A DNA stretch of 64,000 bases from the NCBI RefSeq assembly GCF_051535235.1, contig NZ_JBPPLZ010000004.1, positions 124,001-188,000 of the forward strand, written 5' to 3'. This DNA comes from Nitrobacter sp051535235. GTDB taxonomy: Bacteria > Pseudomonadota > Alphaproteobacteria > Rhizobiales > Xanthobacteraceae. Position 1 is the first letter of the stretch. The number at the start of each line of letters is the position of its first letter. The notes under the pieces are model-generated. The model was not told the origin of the DNA. It ran no database searches and worked only from the letters and a program-made list of their open reading frames with translations. A program made the position numbers and the translations under genes. Shown piece after piece: positions 34,575-42,537 of this stretch.

Positions 34575-35369
34575 ATGCCTGAGATCATCGCAGAGCCTCC
34601 GCCGTCCCGCCGTCTTTGGGTTTTCTCCGCGGTCGCAGCACTTGCGATCCACATCGGTTGCGTGGCGCTGGCGATGGCTCACATGCAGTCCGACGAGGCC
34701 GAAGACGATCTCGGCGCGCCGGCGATCGAGATCGGACTCGATCTGGCTTCGCCGCACCGCGAGGCGACCGACCTTCCGCCCGGACCCGACACCGACGCGT
34801 CCGTCGCTTCACCCGCGCTTGCCGAGCAGAAGGCGGTCGTGAAGGAGACCGATCTGCCCAAGGACACGCCGACGGAGGCCGAGGACCCGGATCGGATCGT
34901 TACCGAAAACGAGTCGAAGAAGCCGGTGGATGACGATCCGGAGAAGGCGGCGGTGCAGACGTCGGCCTCGCAGGAATCGGTAGCCGCAGAGGCGACCGCG
35001 ATGCCGAGCGTCGAACATGCGCCGGAGTCGGAGCGTTCGGTCGCGCCGCAGCAAGGCACCGGCGCGAGCGCCCGCCGCATCCGCGCCACATGGCAGAAGG
35101 AACTGGTCGCGCACCTTGACAAGCACAAGCGCTATCCGTCTGAACGCTCACAGAAGAGCGCGGAAATTCTCGTCAACTTCGTGCTCGATCGCCTCGGCCA
35201 TATCGTTTCGGCGTCGATCGTGAAGGGATCGGGCGATGCGGTCTTCGATCAGGCCGCGCTGGCCATGTTGCACCGGTCCGATCCGGTGCCGCCGCCGCCG
35301 CCGCTGATCGCGGACGAGGGATTGAGCTTCACCCTGCCGGTGGTGTTCCGGGTCAAGAACAAGGGCTGA
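34575..35369 (+). CDS. tonB: Energy-transducing protein TonB
   Basis: 264 residues. One N-terminal helix (LWVFSAVAALAIHIGCVALAMAHM) contains the His expected to couple to ExbBD. A long acidic, Pro/Glu/Asp-rich periplasmic linker (about residues 35-170) follows, then the C-terminal TonB domain with KHKRYPSERSQKSAEILVNFVLDRLGHIVSASIVKGSG and the DPVPPPPPL end (core parts given). It is the last gene of the receptor-piuC-exbB-exbD-tonB unit. The acidic linker replaces the usual Pro-Lys/Pro-Glu repeats of enterobacterial TonB. Confidence 0.92.
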   Translation: MPEIIAEPPPSRRLWVFSAVAALAIHIGCVALAMAHMQSDEAEDDLGAPAIEIGLDLASPHREATDLPPGPDTDASVASPALAEQKAVVKETDLPKDTPTEAEDPDRIVTENESKKPVDDDPEKAAVQTSASQESVAAEATAMPSVEHAPESERSVAPQQGTGASARRIRATWQKELVAHLDKHKRYPSERSQKSAEILVNFVLDRLGHIVSASIVKGSGDAVFDQAALAMLHRSDPVPPPPPLIADEGLSFTLPVVFRVKNKG

Positions 35370-35416
35370 CGTCGTCTTTGCCGCTGACGTTGTCCCGGCC
35401 GCCGTGAGGCTGCGCG

Positions 35417-35851
35417 TTATCGGAAAAAATAGAACCGGATGCCGACGTAGATTGCGGCGAGCAGGACGAAGATCAGTGCGACCGGCAGGCGCTGGCGTGG
35501 ACTCGTTCCGGAATTTTTGCCCGGCGTCTGTTGCGGTGCGGGACGCTTGAAGGCGGTGACATTATCGAGTTCCACGATCGGGTCTTTCGGCACCGACTTG
35601 ATGTCCGGCGGCGTGCCGGTGCCGCCCATCTCCGCATAGTAGGCTTTGTAGATCATACCGATGGCGGCCTCGCTCGCCTCCGTCTCCGGCATCGTTTCGA
35701 GGAAATCCCTGTAACTGGAAAGGAATGCCAGGGCCTCGGCGGGCAGCGATGACGTGCCGTTCAGTTTCGTCATCATTTTCCAGGTCGCGAAGTCGGCGCG
35801 TGCCTTGGTGTCGGCGCGCCTCGCAATCATTTTGTCCTGTGCTTTGATCAA
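35417..35851 (-). CDS. Tail-anchored small protein of unknown function
   Basis: 144 residues with a helical cytoplasmic part (residues 1-75, EALAFLSSYRDFLETMPETEASEAAIGMIYKAYY), a Pro-rich linker and one C-terminal helix (LPVALIFVLLAAIYVGIRFYFF). The layout predicts a tail-anchored inner-membrane protein. No family is recognised. It lies 24 bp before the stop of the metalloprotease gene's downstream side on the same strand, so the protease and this gene may be cotranscribed. Confidence 0.65.
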   Translation of the reverse strand: MIKAQDKMIARRADTKARADFATWKMMTKLNGTSSLPAEALAFLSSYRDFLETMPETEASEAAIGMIYKAYYAEMGGTGTPPDIKSVPKDPIVELDNVTAFKRPAPQQTPGKNSGTSPRQRLPVALIFVLLAAIYVGIRFYFFR

Positions 35852-35875
35852 CTGACTACGCCCCTCGCAACGGCT

Positions 35876-36595
35876 TTATGTATTGCCCGTGACCAGCAGA
35901 AGAAACTGTATCACATATCCGGTGACTGTTCTCACGATGGTGGAGATCACGTCAAGATTGAGTCCGAGCTGGCTGCCGAGCATCGGAAGCAGGAGGAGGA
36001 CCCCGATCAGGATCAGCAGCCCATAAGGTTCCAGCCGGGCGAGGGGGGCTGCCAGGACGTTCGGCAACAGACCAACCGCGACCCGTCCGCCATCCAGCGG
36101 CGGGATCGGCAGCATGTTGAACACCGCGAGAATGACATTGATGATAAGCGCGTTCTGCAGGTTGTCGGCGACCCACTGGGCGCCGTTGGCCGGGACCAGG
36201 CCGAGCCCGTGAAATGCCAATGCCGCGGCCAGCGCCAGCAGGATGTTGGTGGCGGGGCCGGCGAGCGCCACCCAGACCATGTCGATGCGGGGATGGCTCA
36301 GGTTGCGGAAATTCACCGGTACCGGCTTTGCGTAGCCGAACAGGAACGGCGCGTGCGACAGCAGCAGGATTCCCGGCAACATTACGGTGCCGAAGGGATC
36401 GATATGTTTCAGCGGATTGAAGCTGACGCGGCCGAGCTGCCAGGCGGTGTTGTCCCCCAGCCGGTGCGCGACAAATCCGTGCGCGGCTTCGTGAAAGGTG
36501 ATCGCGATGACGAGCGGCAGCACCCAGACCGACAGCGTGTAGAGTGAAATGCCCGACAATCGGCGGCCTCGTGCGGTTCGACGGATACGACCCAT
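35876..36595 (-). CDS. M50-family (site-2 protease type) membrane metalloprotease
   Basis: 239-residue polytopic protein with the zinc motif HEAAH (His35, Glu36, His39) in a membrane helix and the third-ligand motif NMLPIPPLDGGRV near residue 162. There is no PDZ or CBS domain, so it is the minimal Rip-type form. Such proteases cleave membrane proteins within the bilayer; the target is unknown. A small tail-anchored protein is encoded just downstream on the same strand. Confidence 0.9.
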   Translation of the reverse strand: MGRIRRTARGRRLSGISLYTLSVWVLPLVIAITFHEAAHGFVAHRLGDNTAWQLGRVSFNPLKHIDPFGTVMLPGILLLSHAPFLFGYAKPVPVNFRNLSHPRIDMVWVALAGPATNILLALAAALAFHGLGLVPANGAQWVADNLQNALIINVILAVFNMLPIPPLDGGRVAVGLLPNVLAAPLARLEPYGLLILIGVLLLLPMLGSQLGLNLDVISTIVRTVTGYVIQFLLLVTGNT

Positions 36596-36742
36596 ACCAT
36601 AGGTCGCCGCGGCGATGACAGAGGGTTAGCGCGCGGCGAGGCCTGCGGGAACAGTCCTTTCGGGCTCGCGAAAGCCTGTCCCGCACATTCGTCAGCCCGA
36701 CTTCGGGAAGGAAACATGATCGCATGCCGTCTGGCTTACCCA

Positions 36743-37684
36743 CTATGCATCTTTCAGATAGTAGTTGGCGCGTTTGCCGAGCGCGATGCGGCGCAGGATT
36801 CGCCGCATCGTCATCGAGCCGCGCAACGGCCTGACCGCCGCCGTGCCCGCGCGATAGAACGCCAGCTTGGCCGCATCGAACGCGGGCTGCATGCCCGGAG
36901 ACTTCTGTGGCCAGCCGAGACCGCGCAGCATCGAATTGAAAAAATGCAAGTCGTTGAGGCGGCGCACCTCGCGCGTCTTCCAGGTGATGGCCATCGAGAT
37001 CGAGTGCGACCCGGCGGTGCGCACCCAATGCGGCCACTGGTAAGGCACGAAGCAGCCGTCGCCGCCGAACATGTGGAATTCGATGCCGCGCGGCGCGAAG
37101 CTCGCGTCGAATTTCAGATTGCGATGTTTCGTCATCGAATGCTCGATCTCGCGTTCCGAGACGAGACTGCGGTCGCTGTTGTCGTAGATCGTGAAGAATT
37201 TTTCACCGTGGATCTGAACGAAAAAATTGTCTTCGCTGTCGAGATGGAATGGCGTGGTCGAATTCGGCGAGGAGACAAATAGGAAACCCTCGATCTGCTC
37301 GAATCCGGCGTCGCGCAGGCTGTCGAAGCCGCGGGCGCGTGCGACCGAAAGCAGCGCATCCTCGATCAGGCGGCGATACTCCGGCGAGTTCTCCACGCGC
37401 TTCAACACCATCCAGGCGCCGGCGGTCTCGATCCGCTTCACCACCTCGATCGGATCGAGGTCGATCGCGGGAATCGCATCGGGGTCCTGGCTGATCGCCA
37501 CCTTGCCGGAATTGTACTCGATCAGGTCGCGCGGCAGCTCGGCAGCCAGTTGCGCGATGCGCGGCAGCGTCAGCAGCCGATGTCCCGCAAGAGCGTGCCG
37601 GATCGCGAACGGCTTGAGCGGGAAGTCGCGTTGCAGCGCATCGTTGGCCGCAGTGATGACCGGCGCCGGTTCGGAGACGCTCAT
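36743..37684 (-). CDS. JmjC/cupin-like Fe(II) dioxygenase
   Basis: 313 residues. A central cupin barrel carries the iron ligands His147 and Asp149 in TTPFHLDSEDNF and His219 in PYQWPHWVRTAG, the order and spacing of JmjC/cupin_8 hydroxylases. The N-terminal ~110 residues are helical and the C-terminus is basic (RRILRRIALGKRANYYL). The ATG overlaps the stop of the upstream GNAT-type gene by 4 bp, so the two are translationally coupled. The hydroxylation substrate is unknown. No Arg/Lys co-substrate residue can be named with certainty. Confidence 0.82.
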   Translation of the reverse strand: MSVSEPAPVITAANDALQRDFPLKPFAIRHALAGHRLLTLPRIAQLAAELPRDLIEYNSGKVAISQDPDAIPAIDLDPIEVVKRIETAGAWMVLKRVENSPEYRRLIEDALLSVARARGFDSLRDAGFEQIEGFLFVSSPNSTTPFHLDSEDNFFVQIHGEKFFTIYDNSDRSLVSEREIEHSMTKHRNLKFDASFAPRGIEFHMFGGDGCFVPYQWPHWVRTAGSHSISMAITWKTREVRRLNDLHFFNSMLRGLGWPQKSPGMQPAFDAAKLAFYRAGTAAVRPLRGSMTMRRILRRIALGKRANYYLKDA

Positions 37685-38991
37685 GTGTTTCTTTCCTGAC
37701 GCTTCCGGATGACATGGAGGGCGCGGCGCGCGGACGAGCGCATCTGTCCGCGCAGCGCTATCGCCGCCTTTGCGAGCGGAACGACGTAGCTGCGGCGGCG
37801 CAGCGGGAGCAGCACATCGCCGATCGCAAGCCGGCCGCGCCAGATCGGATCGATCATCGGATGACCCGGATGCGCCGTGGAATCCGCCAGCGCGATCGCC
37901 GGGTCGGCGCAGAGATGACGGGTGAGGTCGAGCGTCAACTGCACGCCGGGTGAAAACTTCGCGAATTTTTCGTCGACGCCCAGCTTGAAATAGAACGCGC
38001 GATCCTGATGGCGCAACACGATGGCTGCGGCCACCGGCGTCGTGCCCGCGCGCAGCGTCACGATCTCACACTGTTCGCGCTCGGCCAGCGCCGGGCTTGC
38101 GCGGCGGATGAAGGCCGCGTCCCCGTCGTGCTGGAGCAACGCGGTGCCCCGTTTCCCTTTCCAGCCGCTGGCTTCCAGTTCAAGGAACGTTTCGAGCGCC
38201 GGCACGACATCGTCGGGCGCACGCGCGACCTGAAACGAGACCTCGCCTTGCTCCGCAAGGCGATTGCGCTGCCGGCGCAACTCCTTCAGCTTCTTGACGC
38301 CGAGCGCGTCGCGCAGCAGGTCGTCGGCGTCCTGCGTCGCGTCGAGGCAGGCTCGCACATGGGTCTCCAGTATATGCGGCCTGATGCCGTCGTGGTCCAG
38401 CGCCACAGTGAGCGCTTTCATGGCGGCGCCGTCGAGCGCGACGTTGCGCAGGATCAGCGCGTGCCGGCCCATGGCGCGAGCCTTGTGCAGCAGCGTGGCC
38501 GCGGCTTCATTTGCAACGTCACGATCGAGCAGCGGAGTGCTCAGCGTTCCATAGGGATCGGCGCTGACCAGAACGGCGAGCGGAATCCGGTAGGCTCTCC
38601 AGGCGGAGATGACCGGAATCAGGCCGATGAGCGCGCCGGCGTCGGGGTCGGCGGACACCTCAGCGCGCGCCGTCAGCGCGGATGCATTGGTGCGGTCACG
38701 CGCCGTTGCGTCGAGAGGCAACTCCCAGTCGGCGAGATTGTAGGCGTTCGGCTCGACCGCGCGGTCGGCAAGGCTTCGCCATTGGTCGATGTTGATCGAT
38801 GCGAGTGCTGCGGTATCGCAGCGTGATGCGGTTCGGGCCGGGCGCACCGCGAACCCTCGCGTCGACGAGCGGCGCACAGGAGCCCAATTGACGATATCGG
38901 CCATATGTCCCCAATCCCAACGTACGACGGATTGCGAGGTCACGCGCGGCAGCGCCGTGACCTTGCTTCCGGCAGACGTTATGGGAAACAT
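37681..38991 (-). CDS. GNAT/CelD-like acyltransferase-fold protein
   Basis: About 436 residues from ATG 38991 (MFPITSAGS). ATG 38904 (MADIVNWAPV) has a nearby GGGGA and is a real alternative. The C-terminal half carries the CelD/BcsL-type tandem GNAT pattern: LEASGWKGKRGTALL, CEIVTLRAGTTPVAAAIVL, AFYFKLGVDEKFAKFSPGVQLTLDL. Relatives include Fem-like aminoacyltransferases and proteins of polysaccharide loci. It is coupled by a 4-bp overlap to the dioxygenase gene downstream. Substrate unknown. Confidence 0.8.
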   Translation of the reverse strand: MFPITSAGSKVTALPRVTSQSVVRWDWGHMADIVNWAPVRRSSTRGFAVRPARTASRCDTAALASINIDQWRSLADRAVEPNAYNLADWELPLDATARDRTNASALTARAEVSADPDAGALIGLIPVISAWRAYRIPLAVLVSADPYGTLSTPLLDRDVANEAAATLLHKARAMGRHALILRNVALDGAAMKALTVALDHDGIRPHILETHVRACLDATQDADDLLRDALGVKKLKELRRQRNRLAEQGEVSFQVARAPDDVVPALETFLELEASGWKGKRGTALLQHDGDAAFIRRASPALAEREQCEIVTLRAGTTPVAAAIVLRHQDRAFYFKLGVDEKFAKFSPGVQLTLDLTRHLCADPAIALADSTAHPGHPMIDPIWRGRLAIGDVLLPLRRRSYVVPLAKAAIALRGQMRSSARRALHVIRKRQERNT

Positions 38992-39341
38992 TCGAAGATA
39001 ACCTTGGCGCCGACGCCTAATATACGCCTCCGTATTTACCGGGCATTTACCGTAGCCGGGACCCGGCGGGCGGGCGACGGGGCGGCACGATCGTTTGCGG
39101 GGGGCTCGCGTCCCACTCTGCTGTCTCCGAAAAGCGGGAGCATTCCCGCCAACGCGATGGCATGGTCCAATCGTGGTGGAGCACGTCAAAGCAGGCGTCC
39201 CACGATCAAATTATTTTTGGTTCGCTCAATGGTTTGCGATCCGGAGTTGCCTTAATATCGCAGCCAGCCCGGCGTCTTTTCAGAGTGTCCACACTGAGCA
39301 ACGGCCATCGCACCGCGACAATGGCAATTGAGGGGAAGGCC
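38992..39341. other. Gap upstream of the first DPWG gene
   Basis: No convincing gene in these 350 bp. The region holds the divergent promoters of the GNAT-type gene and the small secreted protein. An upstream extension of the latter frame to 39162 has no ribosome site. Confidence 0.5.
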
Positions 39342-39599
39342 ATGAAGCTGGCCGCATTTGCGTTCACGGTCGGGGTTGCGATGACCACGGCCGTGGTGTC
39401 TGTGACACCGGCCGATGCCCAGATGGGCGGCGGCCATCATCGGCGCGGCGATAGCGGCGATCAGAAGTCGCCGGCCAAGAAACCTAAGGTGGACGAGAGG
39501 GCCTACAACGAGGCGCTCAAGACGATCCCCGATTCCAAGGAGAAATTTGACCCCTGGGGGAGTCTCGGCGTTTCATCCGCAGAAAAGAAGCCGAAGTAG
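39342..39599 (+). CDS. Small secreted protein, DPWG family, copy 1
   Basis: 85 residues from ATG 39342, preceded by AGGGGAAGG. A clear signal peptide (MKLAAFAFTVGVAMTTAVVS, cut after ADA) gives a mature polar, Lys-rich peptide of about 59 residues. Its end is ERAYNEALKTIPDSKEKFDPWGSL. The same pattern (E.AY...L..IPD.....DPWG) occurs in the next gene, so the two are paralogues. Function unknown; periplasmic location predicted. Confidence 0.75.
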   Translation: MKLAAFAFTVGVAMTTAVVSVTPADAQMGGGHHRRGDSGDQKSPAKKPKVDERAYNEALKTIPDSKEKFDPWGSLGVSSAEKKPK

Positions 39600-39635
39600 C
39601 GGTGTTTCCGCGGATACCGGCAGGGAGGAGTTTCG

Positions 39636-39923
39636 ATGAGGGTTCTACGCGCATCCATGCTGATGACGGCACTGCTGTCGGGACCGGCTTTTGCCCAGTC
39701 GCCGCATATCAATATGCTCACCGACGGGCCCGGCAAGACACAGGAAGAAATCGAGAAACAACAGGCTATCGAAAAAGCATACAAGGATACGTTGCGGAAG
39801 ATCCCCGATGCCGCAGTGTCCAACGATCCCTGGGGCGGCGTGCGTAACGAGGGTCAGCCCAAAGCCAGCGCCAAAAACAAGGCCAAGCCAAAGTTAGGGG
39901 CTGCAGGCGGTACGGCGAACTAA
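39636..39923 (+). CDS. Small secreted protein, DPWG family, copy 2
   Basis: 95 residues with a strong ribosome site GGGAGGAG five bases before ATG 39636. The signal peptide (MRVLRASMLMTALLSGPAFA) is followed by a helical segment TQEEIEKQQAIEKAY, the shared IPD.....DPWG motif, and a Lys/Ala-rich tail. It begins 36 bp after copy 1, so the pair is one transcript. Mature parts align only around the AY...DPWG block, indicating old duplication. Function unknown. Confidence 0.75.
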   Translation: MRVLRASMLMTALLSGPAFAQSPHINMLTDGPGKTQEEIEKQQAIEKAYKDTLRKIPDAAVSNDPWGGVRNEGQPKASAKNKAKPKLGAAGGTAN

Positions 39924-40255
39924 CGCACTTCTTGATTACGCTGAATCAATCCGTGCTCCGGCGTCATCCGTCAAAACATGGAAGTTTTCGGATAAGATCA
40001 TGCTCTATCAGAAGCATAGATCAGAATCCGATCAACCCAGTTGAAATTAGAATCGAGCGCTTTTGCGCTTCGGGGTTTCCGTGAATATCGCCGAAACAAC
40101 AACGCCACCTGAGCGGAATATGATCGCCAGGTGACGTTGTGCCTAGACTGGGCAGTGCAATCCCCCAGCCCACTATGAGTCGTTCCACCGTGCGGAAGGT
40201 TCAGTCTGATCCGGCCGAGAACAAATGAAACGTTCCAAGTTTGCCGAAGACAGAG
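39924..40255. other. Gap with decayed repeat and a hairpin
   Basis: No gene seen. A half copy of repeat family B lies at about 39960-40004 (right arm GATCATGCTC). An inverted repeat with 12-bp arms and one mismatch (CAACGCCACCTG at 40100-40111, CAGGTGACGTTG at 40128-40139) may act as a terminator. Confidence 0.5.
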
Positions 40256-40438
40256 CTACTGCGCGTGGGTCCAGATCGCGTAGGGGACTTCCCGGCCGGT
40301 GGTCCTGTCGAGCTTCACGCCGACGTCCAGAACGTTGCCGTCGGGGGAGCGGATCTCATAGGCCCAGGTGAGTCCGCCGCTGACGAGATTGATCTCGTCG
40401 GTCGTCAGGTTGCGGATGCCTGTGATCGGTTGGGTCAT
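40256..40438 (-). CDS. Orphan precursor-like peptide with a double-glycine leader
   Basis: 60 residues. The first 22, ending LTTDEINLVSGG, have the double-glycine leader pattern (Leu-x-x-x-Glu-Ile/Leu-x-x-Val-x-Gly-Gly) of class II bacteriocins and some other exported peptides, which a C39 peptidase-type ABC exporter removes. The remaining 38 residues (starting LTWAYEIRSPDG) would be the mature peptide; they have no Cys and mixed charge. GGGAG lies six bases before ATG 40438. No C39 exporter, immunity protein or modifying enzyme is encoded nearby. Antimicrobial function is not shown; a leader-bearing protein of another type is possible. Confidence 0.65.
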   Translation of the reverse strand: MTQPITGIRNLTTDEINLVSGGLTWAYEIRSPDGNVLDVGVKLDRTTGREVPYAIWTHAQ

Positions 40439-40655
40439 GTCGGTCTCCCGTCGGTGCGGCGGGAAGGGTTTCCCGCAAATCTCCCGAACGGGTGTAACGA
40501 CCCGCGCGCGGCCGCGGCGTGATCCGGATCACATAGCCATTTCTGATTCTGTGCGATCTCTCCTTCAGCTTCGCCGTCAGGGTGATTCTGAAAGTTTTGA
40601 TTAAGTTTCTGCGCTCATTCTACGAAAACTTGTTTTGCGTACCGGGAGAAACATC

Positions 40656-40757
40656 ATGCTGACCACCGAACCTGGATTGGCCCGGAATTTCCTCAATATC
40701 GCGTTCGCCGGCTTGGGCGTGCTCGTCACGGTTCTGATCGGGGTGGCGCTAAGCTGA
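40656..40757 (+). CDS. 33-residue single-span membrane peptide
   Basis: ATG 40656 is preceded by GGGAG at 40644-40648, seven bases away. The peptide is MLTTEPGLARNFLNIAFAG followed by a hydrophobic stretch LGVLVTVLIGVAL, then Ser and stop TGA. One transmembrane helix covers most of it. It is divergent from the double-glycine peptide gene, about 220 bp away. Function unknown; it is called on ribosome site and clean hydrophobic pattern only. Confidence 0.5.
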   Translation: MLTTEPGLARNFLNIAFAGLGVLVTVLIGVALS

Positions 40758-40862
40758 AGCGCCCCTCAAGATATTTCACGGGCCGGATAAAGCGGATGAG
40801 GATAATGTGGGGTGCGGCTTCCCGCCTGCATCCCGTTCTAGAATATGGAATAAATCACGGTC

Positions 40863-40891
40863 ATGATCTGGATCGATTCGATCCAGATCAT
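40863..40891. promoter_or_regulatory. Perfect 29-bp palindrome
   Basis: Left arm ATGATCTGGATCGA (40863-40876), one central T, right arm TCGATCCAGATCAT (40878-40891); all 14 pairs match. It sits 59 bp before the GTG start of the next gene. No T-run follows on either strand, so a protein-binding operator is more likely than a terminator. Confidence 0.6.
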
Positions 40892-40949
40892 TCTGATCCA
40901 GGGGCGTAAGACCGTTGTCCCGCCGCCTCGATCGACCGGAGCGACCGAC

Positions 40950-41387
40950 GTGGGTAACAGCAGCGGCTTGGACAAGGGACTGCTGGCCCTGATCCAGAAC
41001 GTTTTGGGTGCCCGCCACAACGCGCCGCCTCAGCCCGACGACGATCCGCACGCCACGCCCGAATCGCCCGAGGCCGAAATTCCGGAGCCGGCGGAAGCGG
41101 GTGACCCGGCCGCCGACGCCGCCATGCCGTCGGATCAACCAGCGGAGAGCCACGACCGCCGTAAAACCGCGGACGAACTGGCCGATATCATCCTGAAGGC
41201 GCTGCGAACGCTCGACGGCGCGCCGGCCAGCGGGTTCGTGGTGACCGTCTACGGTGCAAACCCGTGGAACGCGATGCTGACCATCAAACCGGAGGCCGGC
41301 CCGATCGCCGATCCAGCCCTGTGGCGTGGACGCGTCCGGGACATGGCTGCGCGGTTACGTCAGGATTTCGATCTGGCGGAGACGTAA
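40950..41387 (+). CDS. Protein of unknown function with acidic linker
   Basis: 145 residues from GTG 40950, with GGAG eight bases before it. An ATG at 40863 would put the palindrome inside the gene and lacks a ribosome site. A short N-terminal helix (GLDKGLLALIQNVLGA) precedes a long acidic Pro/Glu/Ala linker (about residues 25-70). A compact C-terminal part has KTADELADIILKALRTL and GFVVTVYGANPWNAMLTIKPEAG. No family recognised. The bases and codon use match the neighbours. Confidence 0.6.
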   Translation: MGNSSGLDKGLLALIQNVLGARHNAPPQPDDDPHATPESPEAEIPEPAEAGDPAADAAMPSDQPAESHDRRKTADELADIILKALRTLDGAPASGFVVTVYGANPWNAMLTIKPEAGPIADPALWRGRVRDMAARLRQDFDLAET

Positions 41388-42257
41388 CGGACGAACGGAG
41401 CAGGGCGGGGTCCGAACAGTGGCGGGCACGTCGGTTAGGGTCGCGACCAATATCCATCGATCGCGTGGGCCAGGAAAATGCTGACGCTCATTATTCCAAA
41501 GACGGCGGTAATCATTTCCAGCATCGTACTCATCCTGTTACCCAGCGACTGCCAGCAAAATCAAATCGCGTTGCACAGTCAAAAGGATTCTAAATACGCC
41601 TCCGACTCCCTTCCGTGCTGATGATTCCGGGCAACACCTGCTGGCTGCTGGCGACAGCGAAGGTGGCAAACAGCACGCGGACCGGACCGGTCGATCCGAA
41701 GTCCTGACCATCAGGACAATTTGGCGAAACCCGCATGAGCCAGCGGCAGAGCAGGGCCTTCCGCTTCCCGACCGGGCTTGCCGGTCGGCCAGTACGCGCA
41801 AGAGCAACCGGTCTTGCGGGCGCTTAACGGCTCGACTGCCGAGACTCCGTGGTTCACCCGCGCGGCCGCGCTGGCTGCACTGTCTGCGGGAGCCTGTGCG
41901 CCGACGGTCCCGCCCTCACTTGCCCGCCTAAACCTTGTCCGGGACGAGATACCCGTCCCGGATGGAGGCCAGGCAGGTCCGCCCTGTGAAGCTGGTTGCT
42001 GCCGTTCACCTGCTTCGGATTCCGGCTCACCAGCCGGATGTCGTTGGCGAAGTCGCGCTTGAGATAGATGGCCAATTCGTGCCCGATCTGTCCGGAGGCG
42101 CCGAGAATTGTTTGCATCCAGCCCTCCTCCTTCGCGCGTAACGCGCCGCTTCGCCTGGGATCGGAAAGTGGGAATACCTTACATAATCTGCAGCCGGACC
42201 TACGTAACCAAGGCGATGGCGCGATTGTCGAAACAATAAGAGAAGCGGTGCCGACAA
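41388..42257. other. Degenerate 870-bp region
   Basis: Apart from the decayed epimerase (41928-42117, minus strand) no intact gene is seen. Open frames here are short, carry no ribosome site or recognisable motif, and look like shadows or remnants. Confidence 0.5.
41928..42117 (-). pseudogene. Remnant of an NAD(P)-dependent epimerase
   Basis: The first 48 codons are convincing: AGGAGG seven bases before ATG 42117, then MQTILGASGQIGHELAIYL with the Rossmann GxxGxxG motif, DIRLVSRNPKQVNG, and HRADL. Intact atypical SDR/NmrA proteins continue for about 250 more residues. Here the frame turns into unrelated Arg/Pro/Gly sequence at about 41973. Another frame gives LASIRDGYLVPDKV and then stops at 41928-41930. 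The rest of the gene is missing, so a frameshift or deletion has destroyed it. Confidence 0.75.
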
Positions 42258-42515
42258 ATGCGTTTTGTGTTCCCTCACAGTCATGCCTTCCGGAGAGGTC
42301 GCCTCACTGTCGATGACGACGGCAAGGCAGGGCCGGAATGCCTGGTCGAGTTTGGCGATGGCGTCACCGTCATCGCGGAATGGCAAGCCAATGGCGATGG
42401 CGTCCGCCTTTCCGTCCCCGACTATCGCACCGCAAAGGGCACGCTCGTGACAGCGCGGATCTGGCGGCTCGCCCGAGACAAGGACGGCCTGTGGCGGTCG
42501 GAACGCCTGTCGTGA
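42258..42515 (+). CDS. Small protein of unknown function
   Basis: 85 residues, predicted mostly beta (GRLTVDDDGKAGPECLVEFGDGVTVIAEWQ, GVRLSVPDYRTAKGTLVTARIWRL in core). No signal or membrane segment. AGAGAAG lies upstream of ATG 42258. It ends 22 bp before the DJ-1-like gene and is probably cotranscribed with it. No family recognised; moderately supported. Confidence 0.55.
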   Translation: MRFVFPHSHAFRRGRLTVDDDGKAGPECLVEFGDGVTVIAEWQANGDGVRLSVPDYRTAKGTLVTARIWRLARDKDGLWRSERLS

Positions 42516-42537
42516 CTGCCGAAAGGAGAACCTTCAC

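Noticed and set aside
33216..34757. A 513-codon minus-strand frame across exbB and exbD
   Set aside because: Shadow of the conserved TonB-system genes, Arg/Gly/Asp-rich, no domain.
41538..41807. An 89-codon minus-strand frame in the degenerate region
   Set aside because: Cys/Ser/Arg-rich sequence with no start signal; judged non-coding.
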